NCBI GenBank assembly: GCA_015832175.1 | Contig: WJXW01000001.1 | Span: 1,116,001 to 1,180,000 of the forward strand | Source of the DNA: Paraphaeosphaeria minitans | Lineage: Eukaryota > Ascomycota > Dothideomycetes > Pleosporales > Didymosphaeriaceae | DNA length: 64,000 bases | Reading direction: 5' to 3' | Part shown: positions 11,474 through 21,704 of the stretch, in pieces | Numbering within the stretch: the stretch's first letter is position 1 | Layout: each line of letters opens with the position of its first letter | Position numbers and translations under genes: made by a program | Notes under the pieces: model-generated | What the model saw: the letters and a program-made list of their open reading frames with translations, nothing else | What the model was told of the DNA's origin: nothing | Databases searched by the model: none

Positions 11474-11481
11474 TCACGTGA
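11474..11481. promoter_or_regulatory. TCACGTGA E-box palindrome upstream of TFB4
   Basis: A perfect 8-bp palindrome with a CACGTG core, 245 bases upstream of the TFB4 start codon. bHLH proteins such as Cbf1-type factors bind this core. Function at this site is inferred. Confidence 0.35.
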
Positions 11482-11930
11482 TTACGCATCGACCACAGGA
11501 CCTTGGGTCGAGAAAGGCACTGCCATGAAATGACAATGTATTGTGGAAGATGAAGGTGAAACTACATCCAAAGTCACAGGATATATCAAATGAATGCCTG
11601 GCATTGGTGATGTATACCTTCGAGCTCGTTAAATTCGGTAAAGCAAGAGCTTGTTACGTCTGTTACTTCAGGCCCTTTCCCTTCAAGTCGCAGGAGCCGG
11701 TAGAGAGAATCCCCTCGCTGACCCTGACATGCATACTGTATTCGGTAGGTGGCGACCTCGCAGCTAGTACCAGCTGGCTCCTTGAACAGAACGCCAATTT
11801 CAGAGACCAGGGGTATCAAATGTCTTCAGACGCCCGGATACGAATAAGATAATACCGAAAGAAGACCGAAACCTTCTCATTGAATAGAGATTCATAGTCC
11901 ATGGTGTGGGGTGTGATAAAATGCCCCGAG

Positions 11931-11963
11931 CAGGACAGGACAGGACAGGACAGGACAGGACAG
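11931..11963. repeat. (CAGGA)n pentanucleotide microsatellite
   Basis: About six and a half perfect tandem copies of CAGGA in non-coding DNA, within the 3' flank of the taspase-like gene. It is a likely length polymorphism. Confidence 0.95.
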
Positions 11964-12093
11964 AAAAGAGATGGAAGATCTAGCTCGATAGGTGCGAAAA
12001 GAAAGATCACTTAGGGTGTAGGGTATAGGTTTAGTGATCGAGCCTCCAGAAAGTGCCGTGTTTTCTTGCTGTGCACCATGCTTCAGTGTCGCT

Positions 12094-14145
12094 TCAAGCA
12101 AACTGCGGGCGAAGGGACGTCGTTTTGGACTTCTTCTTTCGCTGATATCGCATCATCCGGCCACCTTGGGCGATCTGTCCGTTTCCATTATTGCGTGACA
12201 TTGTACACCAAGGGGCGTCCTCGTCTGAGTGCATCGAGGCCATCGCAAAGGAATCGGTATTGTGGCCATAATATAGCATGACTCCCTGCAGGGTTTTCTT
12301 GACTCCGAGTATTCCAATAGCGCCAGTCGAGTTGCTGTTCTTCACACTTGGATGCCCTACAGTAGTATTAGCAACTGTTGGATGTCCTTGTCAGAGGCCG
12401 ACATACCCATGAACTCGTTCTCGATCATCGATCTGAGAGCTTCGTCCTCTGTAACTTCGGCATACTCCCCGCCCTTCTGTTTTTTTACGCCCTGGTACAG
12501 TCTCTCGGCACAGACAGTGGCAGCCATAGTCGTGGCCATGTGCTCTCCGGTGCCGCTCGTGACAGTCGCGACGCATGTTTCGTCCGGATCATCGGGATCC
12601 TTAGGTATGACGGCAGTGCCTACCCCAACGAGTGCAGCTGGACCAACACGCCCACGATACTTCATGCCAATCCCACCGGAAGATGCAGCACACGCAATAT
12701 TGCCCCAGCCATCGACAGCGACGGCACCTACAGTGTCGGTGATATGATCTTCCTCTTGGTCCAAGCGATCAGCCAGAGGCATACTCCCAGTGGGCATCAA
12801 CGTAGTGCTCTGAGCTATCCCTGATGTATGTGTACCGCGTCTCGACGAGCGTGTAACTTCCGGGTCTTTGAGTACATCAGGTAACAATGCGATGTCTTCT
12901 ACTTCTGACGGCCTCATTGTCTCGGCACTGGAAGCCGGCTCTGATTCCTCGCCAGATCCATCCCCCCATGACCTTCGCGCATGGAAGCGAGCACGGCTGG
13001 CATCCGTCGTCACGCCATCCTCAGCGATCAACCCCATAGGAGAGTATCCGGAAGCACGTGGACCTCGAAATTGTTGCAACGTGGGAACCTTTTGCGTGCT
13101 ATTTATAAAAGCACTTCTGGAGGACTCTTCTATGGATGCTGGCCGAGCTGGCACGAGGTCGGGTGATGGGTCAGAATGAACTGATTCCGACGTAGCTATG
13201 CGAGCGCCACTCAAGCTAGCCATAGAAATGTCGGAATTGGGTCCAGATGGATCAGATGGACGTGTGGACGAGTCATTATCCATGGCATAGTGAAGGGACT
13301 GCTCGAAAGTAACCGGGGACTCAGGTCCGGCTCGTGAATATTTATGCATGTTCTTGGTATGCTCTCGACGCAAGCGTTCCTGTTCTGCCTCTTCCTCAGC
13401 TGTTGTTGCCTCCCTGACTCTCCAGCAGGAGGGGTGCTGACCATTCTTCTTGGCTTTGCGCTCTGCTACTTTGAGGTCTTGGTGCCATTTGATCCATCTC
13501 TCTTTCGCGGCCGGCGAAACAAGTGCGTCGTACGGAAGCTCTGGAACACCCATCTCTCGCGCAAATTGAAGCGCACCTTTTGAGACTAAGAGGTTGGGCG
13601 GCACACGGCGGAGGGTGAGTGGTTGGGTTGTATGATTAAGTACCAACCGGGCGAGCGATATGGGGTTCTTGATCTCTGATGTCCGTGTTAGCACTTATTG
13701 ATGTATACGGAGCAATACGCACGATATACTGCACCAACAGCCCCGCTGCGACCGTAATGATCTACAATAGAGGCATCACACTCCACCACGCCGTCCATGG
13801 CCAGGTTGCTCCCATAACCGGCATTGGTGATCTCTCGATCCTCAAGGATCTTCACAGCCATCTCGACGGCATCCAATGCCGACCCACCGTTCCGCAGGAT
13901 CAACATTGCAACCTGGGCCGCACTAATGTAGAGTTAGTAGTTGGCTTGAAAGCTACTTTGATTCCATACTCATTGCACGCCTCAAGGTGAATCTGCTCGT
14001 TTGCATGACTGTGATAGCCAGCCCCGGCATGGACAAATATGCAGCATATGTCGGATCGATGTGGGCTCTGCGTAGCTTTCCGCGTTAGAGTATCGAGCTG
14101 GACTGCGCCGTCAATGGCTCCAGGTTGCCCAGCGGATACCGACAT
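12094..14145 (-). CDS. taspase-like threonine aspartase (Ntn hydrolase)
   Basis: Four exons, 14145-13970, 13922-13730, 13673-12407 and 12356-12094, give 632 residues. The family makes a proenzyme that cleaves itself before a threonine, which becomes the N-terminal nucleophile; relatives are L-asparaginases and the protease taspase 1. Seen: FVHAGAGYHS near the N-terminus, the alpha-subunit block RNGGSALDAVEMAVKILED with NAGYGSNL, then VGAIKNPISLA rebuilt across intron 2. The autocleavage site is Asp436-Thr437 in ITDTVGAVAVDGWGN, followed by SSGGIGMKYRGRVG and GHPSVKNSNSTGAIG. Asp before Thr resembles taspase rather than plain asparaginase, which has Gly. Between about residues 195 and 430 lies a long Ser/Pro/Asp-rich insertion just ahead of the cleavage site. 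The start at 14145 is the first Met in frame; an additional upstream exon cannot be excluded. The physiological substrate in fungi is not known to me. Confidence 0.85.
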
Positions 14146-15009
14146 GCCCCTGTCTTTTGTTCCAGAGAAGCGTCGACGGAGGCCGCGGAAACGTGGTCCA
14201 AGCCTATCCAGCTTAGTAGTTCAACAACGGTATGTATTGGCGGGGCCGGGGCCGTTGCCTAGGGCTTGTTGGAACGAGGTGGTGGGGAGAAACAGGTGAT
14301 TAGTCGGCAATTGGCTTGAAGCGCGGTCGATGCACGGCGAGAGAAAAGTAACAGAAATGTGTGTTAGTGGTTTCAAGAGTTCATAGGTGAGCGGACCGCT
14401 GGCGACGGGTCGGGTTTTTAAGGTGAGTTGCAGTGGGAAGAAGCGAACTAGGTGAAGAATGGTAAATGAATAGTCGCCTCGAGCGGATGTGGGACTCTGT
14501 TTCCGGGTCTCTGGTATATAATGAGAGTGAGGAGAGCTGCGGGTGAGTTGTAGGGCGGTTGGATTAGAATCAAGGACGAAGAGAGAAGACACAGCAGGGG
14601 AGAGTCACGGGTGGTTGCGCCTTCCTCACGGCATCAACCGTGCGACAGATATGTGTGGGACTCACAGGCACGCTATAGCGCCCAAGGCAAGAGCAGATGG
14701 GGGCACTTCGTTCGGATATGTGATGGCCTATAGTTGACTACAGTACAGGTACGACGAACAAAGGTGCTGCTGCAGGGACAGGGACTGAGTGATCCCCGCC
14801 CTCCGCGTTCCGCTGTGCTCGCCAAGTAGACGCGGGCGGAGCGGGGAATTGCTTGCGCCCAGCTCCAACAGCCCACATCGACCAGCCTCCGCCATCCCAC
14901 TCTGACGAATCCACCACCGTCCTCGATCAGCCAATTCACGCCCGCTCGTCTCTCCACTTACTTCTGAGCTGCTTCGTGCTTCTTCAAGGCTCGGCAAGCA
15001 GCAGCAAAT
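14146..15009. promoter_or_regulatory. divergent promoter, taspase-like gene and ARP3
   Basis: Both genes read outwards from this 864-base region. It contains a TATATAAT near 14514-14521 and C-rich pyrimidine tracts just ahead of the ARP3 start, as is common for constitutive fungal promoters. No further gene was recognised. Confidence 0.4.
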
Positions 15010-16547
15010 ATGGCGTCTCAAACGCCCGCCGTTGTCATGGACAAGTAAGCTCCCTTGCAGCCTGCGGGCCCCTCGAGCATAGTCGAATACTGACCGCCTA
15101 CTCCAGCGGTACGGGTTACTCGAAGCTTGGTACGATGGGCCTTCACCGCTGCCACCCGGAACCTCATAAAGCTAACATTCTTAAGGATTCGCTGGTAACG
15201 ACTCGCCCTCCTTCGTGTTCCCCACTGCGATAGCTTCCAAGGCCCCGGCAGGCGGTGCTGGCGGTTCTGGCTCCGGCCGGCCTGCCGTCGCAAACAAGCC
15301 CTCCTTCCTGACTGGAGGTGCCGGTCCCGGCGGCCACCTGCATGCGAAGCGGGGAACTGAGGACCTCGATTTCTTCATTGGAGATGAAGCGCTATCCGCC
15401 GCCGCGGGGCCTGGATATGGCATCCACTACCCGATCAGACACGGTCAGATAGATAACTGGGTACGCAAGCTGGTGCAATCTTTAGGCAGTGCGATTGACA
15501 AGTAATAGGATCTCATGGAGCGCTTCTGGTCCAACTCGATATTCAAGTACCTGCGCGTGGAGCCAGAAGACCACCACTTCCTTCTCACCGAACCCGTAAG
15601 CGAACAGCTATATTGGGTTTGCCCGCTTGTTTCTAACTCTTATCCAGCCCATGAACCCTCCTGAAAACCGTGAGAACACCGCCGAGATCATGTTCGAATC
15701 GTTCAATTGCGCCGGTCTTTACATCGCTGTACAGGCTGTCCTCGCCCTGGCTGCTTCGTGGACGAGCTCAAAGGTTCACGATCGATCCCTTACCGGCACT
15801 GTTATTGACTCTGGTGCCGGTGTCACTCACGTCATCCCAGTCGCCGAGGGATACGTCATTGGCTCCTCGATCAAGAGTGTCCCTATTGCCGGTCGCGACA
15901 TCACCAACTTCGTTCAGTCGCTTCTACGCGACCGTGGCGAACCAGACTCTTCCCTCCAGACTGCGGAACGCATCAAGGAGGAGTTCTGCTACGTCTCTCC
16001 TGATATCGTCAAAGAATTCTCCCGCTATGACCGCGAGCCCGATTACTTCAAGAAGCACACAGTCAACCACCCCAACGGCAAGTCGGTACAAGTGGACGTG
16101 GGATATGAGCGGTTCTTGGCTCCCGAGATCTTCTTCAACCCTGAAATCTACTCCTCGGACTTCCTCACGCCACTACCGAACATCGTCGACACAGTTATTC
16201 AGAGCTCGCCCATTGATGTACGAAGGGGGCTGTACAAGAACATTGTTCTCTCTGGAGGTTCCACGTTATACAAGGACTTCGGAAGACGTCTTCAGCGCGA
16301 CATCAGACACCTTGTCGACGCTAGGATTAAGGCTTCAGAGGCCCGGAGCGGAGGTGCGAAGAGTGGTGGCTTGGACGTGCAGGTCATCACGCACAAGAGG
16401 CAACGACACGGCCCATGGTTCGGAGGCAGTTTGCTTGGCCAGACTCCTGAATTCAAGAGTTATTGCCATACCAAGGCAGAGTACGATGAGATTGGTCCAA
16501 GCATTGTGCGGAGGTTTGCTCTTTTGGGCGGTCCAGGGAGCACGTAG
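15010..16547 (+). CDS. ARP3: actin-related protein 3 (Arp2/3 complex)
   Basis: Five exons, 15010-15044, 15107-15129, 15186-15460, 15509-15595 and 15648-16547, give 439 residues. Arp3 pairs with Arp2 to template branched actin filaments at endocytic patches and hyphal tips. The first three exons assemble [20 protein letters not shown] and [18 protein letters not shown], the actin phosphate-1 loop with the Arp3-typical [10 protein letters not shown] Gly-rich insert follows (about residues 39-68), then the Arp3-characteristic [43 protein letters not shown] (phosphate 2) and [17 protein letters not shown]. The C-terminus [19 protein letters not shown] is the Arp3 form. Four introns of 48-62 nt crowd the 5' end, the second exon being only 23 nt. 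It converges with TRM2. Confidence 0.96.
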
Positions 16548-16968
16548 AGAAGGGAAGTGTGTATCCGGACTGTTTAAAGCATTCGAGGGGGGCACGCGAA
16601 CGGCTGATAGCGCGGGTGTAGGGGCATGCAGATAAACTTACTAAAAAATCCATCGTACGCACCAACCATATCAGCAATATACGTGGCCTGTGTGACCAAC
16701 GGTATGGTTAGACGTTCTGGTTTCGAGTGATGCATGTGCTCCACTTGGATGTATAGCTATGTTGAACAGTAACGTTTAGAACAAAGAATATGAGCAGACT
16801 GGAAATGCGATATGGAATAGTACAATGCAAGCCAGTATTATGATCATGCTGGGGTCACGGGGTATTCTAACTTCAGACAACCATCTGGACAAGGTTTTCC
16901 GCGTTACTGTTTTCACGCACAGGATCGACATCCTAGCATGCACACTTCCCTTGGAGTCGCTCCCTCGC
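16548..16968. other. convergent 3' region, ARP3 and TRM2
   Basis: A 421-base spacer between two converging genes, presumably holding both polyadenylation sites. No feature beyond that was recognised. Confidence 0.4.
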
Positions 16969-18738
16969 TCACTGCTTCGCTTCTTTCCGCCTCAAGACAG
17001 CAACGCCTTCAACATGCCCAGTCTGAGGGAAGAAATCAAACCCACAGATGCTCTCGATATCGTAGCATCCCTCTCCGTTTCCAAAGCGTCCATCAACGCC
17101 CTTCATCCCTCCAACCAAGACACCAACGTCCCGAGCCTGTGTGTGTACGTTGCAGCTCACGTACACGATACGCGCAGGTCCGTAACGCACCAGCTGGCGC
17201 AGGAAACTCTCGTCACAGCCTTTCCGTGGCGGGTCAATCATGACAACGGTTTCAGCGGCATCTGTATTGATGCTGGCGAATAGCGCGGAAGCGTCTGCAG
17301 CGATGAACCTCGCGGTCGAGGCAGGGATGTTGTTGATCTCAGCGTTGTGTGTCGCAGAGTTGATAGAGGATGAGGAGATGTCGATGCCTAAGGACGACTT
17401 GAGCAGCGATGACAGGGTGATGGTGAAAAGTCCGGAACCGGAGTACGCATCTATCAAATGCTTGACCTTGTGGTCGGAGGTGGGGGGTAAAATATGGTCC
17501 CGAATGTATTGTGTGAATTTGGGTAGGATGGAGTTGTTGTTCTGGAAGAACGAACCCGCGGGATTGACAAACTGGAAGTCGTCGATGTATTCAGTGGATT
17601 TGGCATTCGGGTCTGTGACACATGTTTTGCGGTGTAAGTGCTCGCCATGATCTTCGATGACGGCATCTGGTTCTTGCTCTTTTGAAGCATCGTATTTCTC
17701 TCTTGGGATACGCTCCGTGGTTTCGCGAAGGAGCAGCGTGGCACCCTTGTGGTACTTGTCCAGCTCGTTTGCGACACGTTTTCTCTCGCGCTTGTTGCCA
17801 TTGCGGATTGCTTCTGTACCAATTGGACAATCCTCGATATCGATGGTGATCCGCGTGCCCTTCTTCATAAATCCAATAGGAGGAACTTCTTGGAACTTTC
17901 GTCTGATACCGTTTCTGCCGTCACTCCGACGAGAATCCGGCGGACCGTCAAAGTGCGGAGTGAGTTTTGTCCGGTAGCCATACTGTAAAGGCGAGCCGAT
18001 AGTATCGCCGATGGTGGGAACAAGCTCTGGCGGCAGTTGAGAGAAGTTCTTGTATGCCTTCTCTACGATAGTTTTTTTGTGAGCAAGCTGGTAGTCGTAC
18101 GGTAGCATCTGAAGCTGGCACCCTGAGCAGCTAGCAAAATATGGGCATTTGACCAAGGATGCGTCACGGTGGGGCGAAGGTTTCGTGACTTTCACAAAGT
18201 CGGCCATGGAGATCCTGTCGTTTTGATCGTGCTTGAAGATCTTGGCGGTAACGGTATCGCCTGGTGCTGTGAACGGAACGACATACACTTGGTTTGACGT
18301 CGACCCTACTTGGAACCCTAGGCCGTCGCCAGTGGAAGAGAGCTCTTTGATGGTAATCTCCACTTCGGACCTGAGCTCCGGCAGCTCTGCTGAGACATCC
18401 TTTTCCAGATTGAGGCCCTTCAAGAGAGCTTTTACGTCTTCCAGCAGAATCTCCTCGTTGCTCCCGTTAGTCTTGAGGATGTTGCTGGTTTCGGCATGGC
18501 CCTTTCTCATTCTCTTATTCTTGAACCTGTAACTGCCCCTTGACCCTTCCTCGCTCCTCAACGGTGTCTCTTCCGCAGGTCGCTTCTCACCAAAGCTCTC
18601 GATGGGCGCAACATTCGCAGCTGACGAAGCCATGCTGTATCTGCTTAACGGGAATCGTCTGCTACCGTACGAAAGTGTGTAGAGCGTTGATCGACCGAGT
18701 AACGAAAACATGTAGGCGATGGGAAAAGTTGGAGTCAC
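16969..18738 (-). CDS. TRM2: tRNA (uracil-5-)-methyltransferase Trm2
   Basis: Single 589-residue frame. Trm2 methylates U54 of tRNA to make ribothymidine and belongs to the RumA/TrmA class. Domains in order: a Lys/Arg-rich N-terminus, a TRAM RNA-binding domain (about residues 125-190, ending VKVTKP), an iron-sulfur-type cysteine cluster CPYFASCSGCQLQ (about 200-212), the central domain, and the SAM-binding Rossmann part with LIDAYSGSGLFTITL. The catalytic core has MIDPPRKGCDE and the nucleophile loop YVSCNVHTQARD. Length fits fungal orthologues. The first 35 residues are hydrophobic and Arg/Ser-rich with few acidic residues and could be a mitochondrial presequence; Met10 and Met36 (ATG at 18633) offer alternative starts, so dual localisation is possible. 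It is divergent from uS5m with only 171 bases between the starts. Confidence 0.93.
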   Translation of the reverse strand: MTPTFPIAYMFSLLGRSTLYTLSYGSRRFPLSRYSMASSAANVAPIESFGEKRPAEETPLRSEEGSRGSYRFKNKRMRKGHAETSNILKTNGSNEEILLEDVKALLKGLNLEKDVSAELPELRSEVEITIKELSSTGDGLGFQVGSTSNQVYVVPFTAPGDTVTAKIFKHDQNDRISMADFVKVTKPSPHRDASLVKCPYFASCSGCQLQMLPYDYQLAHKKTIVEKAYKNFSQLPPELVPTIGDTIGSPLQYGYRTKLTPHFDGPPDSRRSDGRNGIRRKFQEVPPIGFMKKGTRITIDIEDCPIGTEAIRNGNKRERKRVANELDKYHKGATLLLRETTERIPREKYDASKEQEPDAVIEDHGEHLHRKTCVTDPNAKSTEYIDDFQFVNPAGSFFQNNNSILPKFTQYIRDHILPPTSDHKVKHLIDAYSGSGLFTITLSSLLKSSLGIDISSSSINSATHNAEINNIPASTARFIAADASALFASINTDAAETVVMIDPPRKGCDESFLRQLVRYGPARIVYVSCNVHTQARDVGVLVGGMKGVDGRFGNGEGCYDIESICGFDFFPQTGHVEGVAVLRRKEAKQ

Positions 18739-18909
18739 GGAAAGGGAGCGAGGTGATTGGGTAGCGCGTCGCCTTAGCTGCTAGCGCCAAAATTATCGAA
18801 GCTCGCTCGCTGACCTGCGACGAGCATCCACGCAGCACGCGCATCGTCTCCCCCTTCTTTCTTCTTTTCGGCGTGCAATTGGCCTTATTCCGGCGGCCCA
18901 CGAGACGCA
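18739..18909. promoter_or_regulatory. short bidirectional promoter, TRM2 and uS5m
   Basis: Only 171 bases separate the two start codons, so both genes must share or overlap promoters. No TATA box was seen. Confidence 0.5.
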
Positions 18910-20242
18910 ATGAGCGTCTGCCGCCCCGTCAGATGCCTCTTCGCATCTGCCGCACTCCCTAAGCCCTCGGCCGCACCACAACGCTCCTTCCACGCATCCG
19001 CCCCTCGAGCAGCCCGCAGGCGGAGGCCGCACTACCCGTCCATCAAAGCAGAAGACCTAAAGCTGCTGAGCCAAGCTGCCGAAACCCAATATCCCAAGTA
19101 CGACACCTCGGAGACGGCCCTGCTGGAGAAGCGGTACACGCCCGCGCAAATCGCCGCCATCAAGGCCGCCGAAACCGCAATCGACAACCGCGATCTTCTC
19201 ACCCAGTCCAGCCACCGAACAGACCCGTGGCTTTTGCCGTACGAAGATGATCTGGCCGAGGTCGACCCCGTGACAGATCACGCCGAGAAGCTAGACCCGT
19301 CCGATATCCCTGGATCACACGACTTGCAGGATGTCAACGAGGAGGAGCGCGACGAAGCCATCACCTTCATTGCGAACGAGAACCTCGCCAGGATGTTCCC
19401 TGACGGCCTTCCGGAGGGCGAGCTGAGCGAGGATACGCAGCGGCAGTTGCAGGAGGCCATGGGAACAGCTGTCACGCAGGCATTGTTGGATCCTCGTGCG
19501 AGTTTCCGTGTCAAGAACAGACACGCGGCTGCTGCGCTCGCTGACCCTCGACATTCGATCGTCATGCCTGACCTACCGAGAATCGAGAACCGCATGGTGC
19601 GCCAGACCCGCCGTCTGTCTTCGGAGGAGGCCGAGGATCCGCGTCAGAAACGTCTGCTGCAATACCTTAACTGGGACAAACAAAAACTGCGAAGTATCAA
19701 GGTGAAGACGCTGGTGGTGCACGGCGTCACCAACCAGACACGCATGGGCAAGATCCGATCTATGTACTACCTGACCATTGCGGGTAACCAGGCTGGTCTG
19801 CTCGGTGTGGGAGAGGGCAAGTCCGTAGAGCCGGATGAAGGAAGGAAGCAGAGTGTGATGGCTGCCATCAGGAACATGAGGCCTATCCCGCGTTACGAAA
19901 ACAGAACCACTTTCGGAGACTTGGAGTGCAAGGTGGGAGCCACGAAGGTGCAGCTGTTCTCTCGACCGCCTGGTAAGACACAATCCTCTTTACAAGTTGT
20001 AGCACACTAATAGTTGTCAAGGATTCGGTCTGCGCGTCCAGCATCTCATCTTCGAAATCGCTCGTGCCGCCGGCCTCCAGGATCTCGCCGCCCGAACGCC
20101 CCGCTCACGGAACAAGATGAACGTCATCAAGGCCACATGGGAAGCCCTCTGCAACCAGAAGCTGCCAGACGAGATTGCCCGAGCAAGAGGAAAGAAGCTG
20201 GTCGACGTGCGGAAGGTGTACTACGGCGGAAGTGTACATTAA
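18910..20242 (+). CDS. MRPS5: mitochondrial small ribosomal subunit protein uS5m
   Basis: Two exons, 18910-19972 and 20022-20242, give 427 residues. The N-terminus ([20 protein letters not shown], then [15 protein letters not shown]) is a typical mitochondrial targeting sequence, basic and free of acidic residues. A long mitochondria-specific extension follows. The ribosomal S5 N-terminal domain starts near residue 260 ([18 protein letters not shown]) and continues with [17 protein letters not shown]. The C-terminal S5 domain is completed by the second exon ([20 protein letters not shown]). The 49-nt intron lies in the codon for the Gly of PPGFGLR. The protein helps mRNA entry and decoding fidelity in the mitoribosome. 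It converges with DAD3. Confidence 0.95.
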
Positions 20243-20571
20243 AGGAAACGGACCGCGACATATGTGCAAGCCTGTTGTATGATACTTTGAAGCGAAGAGC
20301 GGGCAGAAGTGGAATATGTACAGTGTAAACATGCATCCGCATTGGGCGGGCGCACAGATCTAGCTTTGTAGAAACCCTTGTAGATTTATGCATTACCAAA
20401 CTTGTAACATGAATTTGAGAAGAAGAAAAAAAGCTTGTGCGTAGCCGGCCTTGTGGTGCCATCCGCTTCTCGTAACGGCATATCCTTCTCTCGGGGTATC
20501 ATATCGTAGCCTCTCTTCACGCTGCCTCGCAAACACCCAGCAGCACCTCCACTGTACCCTCCCATGCTTCC
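20243..20571. other. convergent 3' region, uS5m and DAD3
   Basis: A 329-base spacer with the 3' flanks of two converging genes. No other feature was seen. Confidence 0.4.
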
Positions 20572-20940
20572 TCACATCATACTGTGCCCCTCGCCGCCCC
20601 CATCCTCCTCCCTAATCTGCGTATTCAACACGATGCTGTACACGCTCGCCTTCAACAGCGTAAACACCAAGCTCGTCTTCCTCTCCAGCCCCCTCAGCGC
20701 GTCCAGGATCTCCGCCGACGGGTTCACAGCCAGCTCAGCGAGGAGCGCAGACATCTACACATGGTCAGCCAAGCAGGTCCCATCCCAAGAGAGACGGCGC
20801 GCACCCACGTTGTTCATGTTGCCCAGCAGGCGCGCGTACTCGTCGAGCACTTCCTGCTCCAGCGGCGTGAGCGATTCCGCGTCGGGCGGGTACGACGCTT
20901 GCGAGGCGGAGAGCGGTTGGTCGGGTCCGTTGGTCGCCAT
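20572..20940 (-). CDS. DAD3: DASH complex subunit Dad3
   Basis: Two exons, 20940-20809 and 20754-20572, give 104 residues. Dad3 is a small helical subunit of the ten-protein DASH/Dam1 ring that couples kinetochores to microtubule ends. The conserved Dad3 region is LTPLEQEVLDEYARLLGNM, then SALLAELAVNPSAEILDALR and GLERKTSLVFTLLKASVYSI. The 54-nt intron (GTGGGT donor, GTGTAG acceptor) falls between NN and MSA. An acidic/glycine tail ends GGGEGHSMM. The length fits the family (about 90-110). Confidence 0.93.
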
Positions 20941-21704
20941 GGTCGAGCTCGATTTTTGCTTCGGGTGGTGCTAAGTGGATTGGCCTCGTATAGCCCGCTT
21001 CGTGCGGAGAGATTGGTCCTGTGTTTACTTGACGACAGCGGAGGATAAGATGGAAAAGGAGGCGTAGGTTCCAATTTTGAATGTAAGGACAGACTGAAAG
21101 AATAGCGCGGGGTCGGCGTGCAAGGGTCAGAGTGCGTAGCAGGTGTTGGTGCGGCGGGATGATCAATGCTAGGTGCGGACAACACCGCGGCGAAGACGCG
21201 AAATGGTTGGCGCGCTTTCATAGATCGTCTTGGCACTGTCGTCACTCTCAATTCACATCAAGGCTCTTTGTCCTGAAATGCTGTCTATTCACATATTGCT
21301 TCGATGGCACTCGTGCAGTGTTCCACGCAATGCCTGTCTCAGTCAAAACCAACCGTCTGGGCCTGCTCTCCATGAGGCGCTACCGCTTCCTTCACTCTGA
21401 CCATCGACTCTCAAGCCTGCAACCGGCTTGGAGCACCGCCTCCCCCCCCCACCCCAACTAGCCACGCAAAACAGGATAATACACTGAAACATAGTTGCGA
21501 AAAACTGCCGATGCTCCGATATCTCTCGAGACCGCCAATGCCGTTAGAAATTGGAACCTGGAACGACCCCACGCTAGAAGGAGTGTGTGGAAAGCAATCC
21601 GTAAGAACGCCTGTCCTAAACATGTGAAAATGCAAATCAATGCGCTCTTTTGTGACACAAGAACAAATCCGGCAAAGGAAATGTAACGAGGTTTCCAACC
21701 CATA
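20941..21704. other. intergenic, DAD3 promoter and kinase 3' flank
   Basis: No gene was recognised. A C9 run sits near 21444. Pyrimidine-rich DNA upstream of DAD3 is likely promoter. Confidence 0.4.

Larger units (their letters stand above)
11230..12093. other. intergenic between TFB4 and taspase-like gene
   Basis: The right part is the 3' flank of the taspase-like gene and the left part is the TFB4 promoter. No gene was recognised. It contains a TCACGTGA element and a CAGGA microsatellite, listed separately. Confidence 0.45.

Noticed and set aside
15670..16635. 321-codon frame (+) overlapping ARP3
   Set aside because: It is the +1 shadow of the long ARP3 exon; ARP3 is unambiguous in the other frame.
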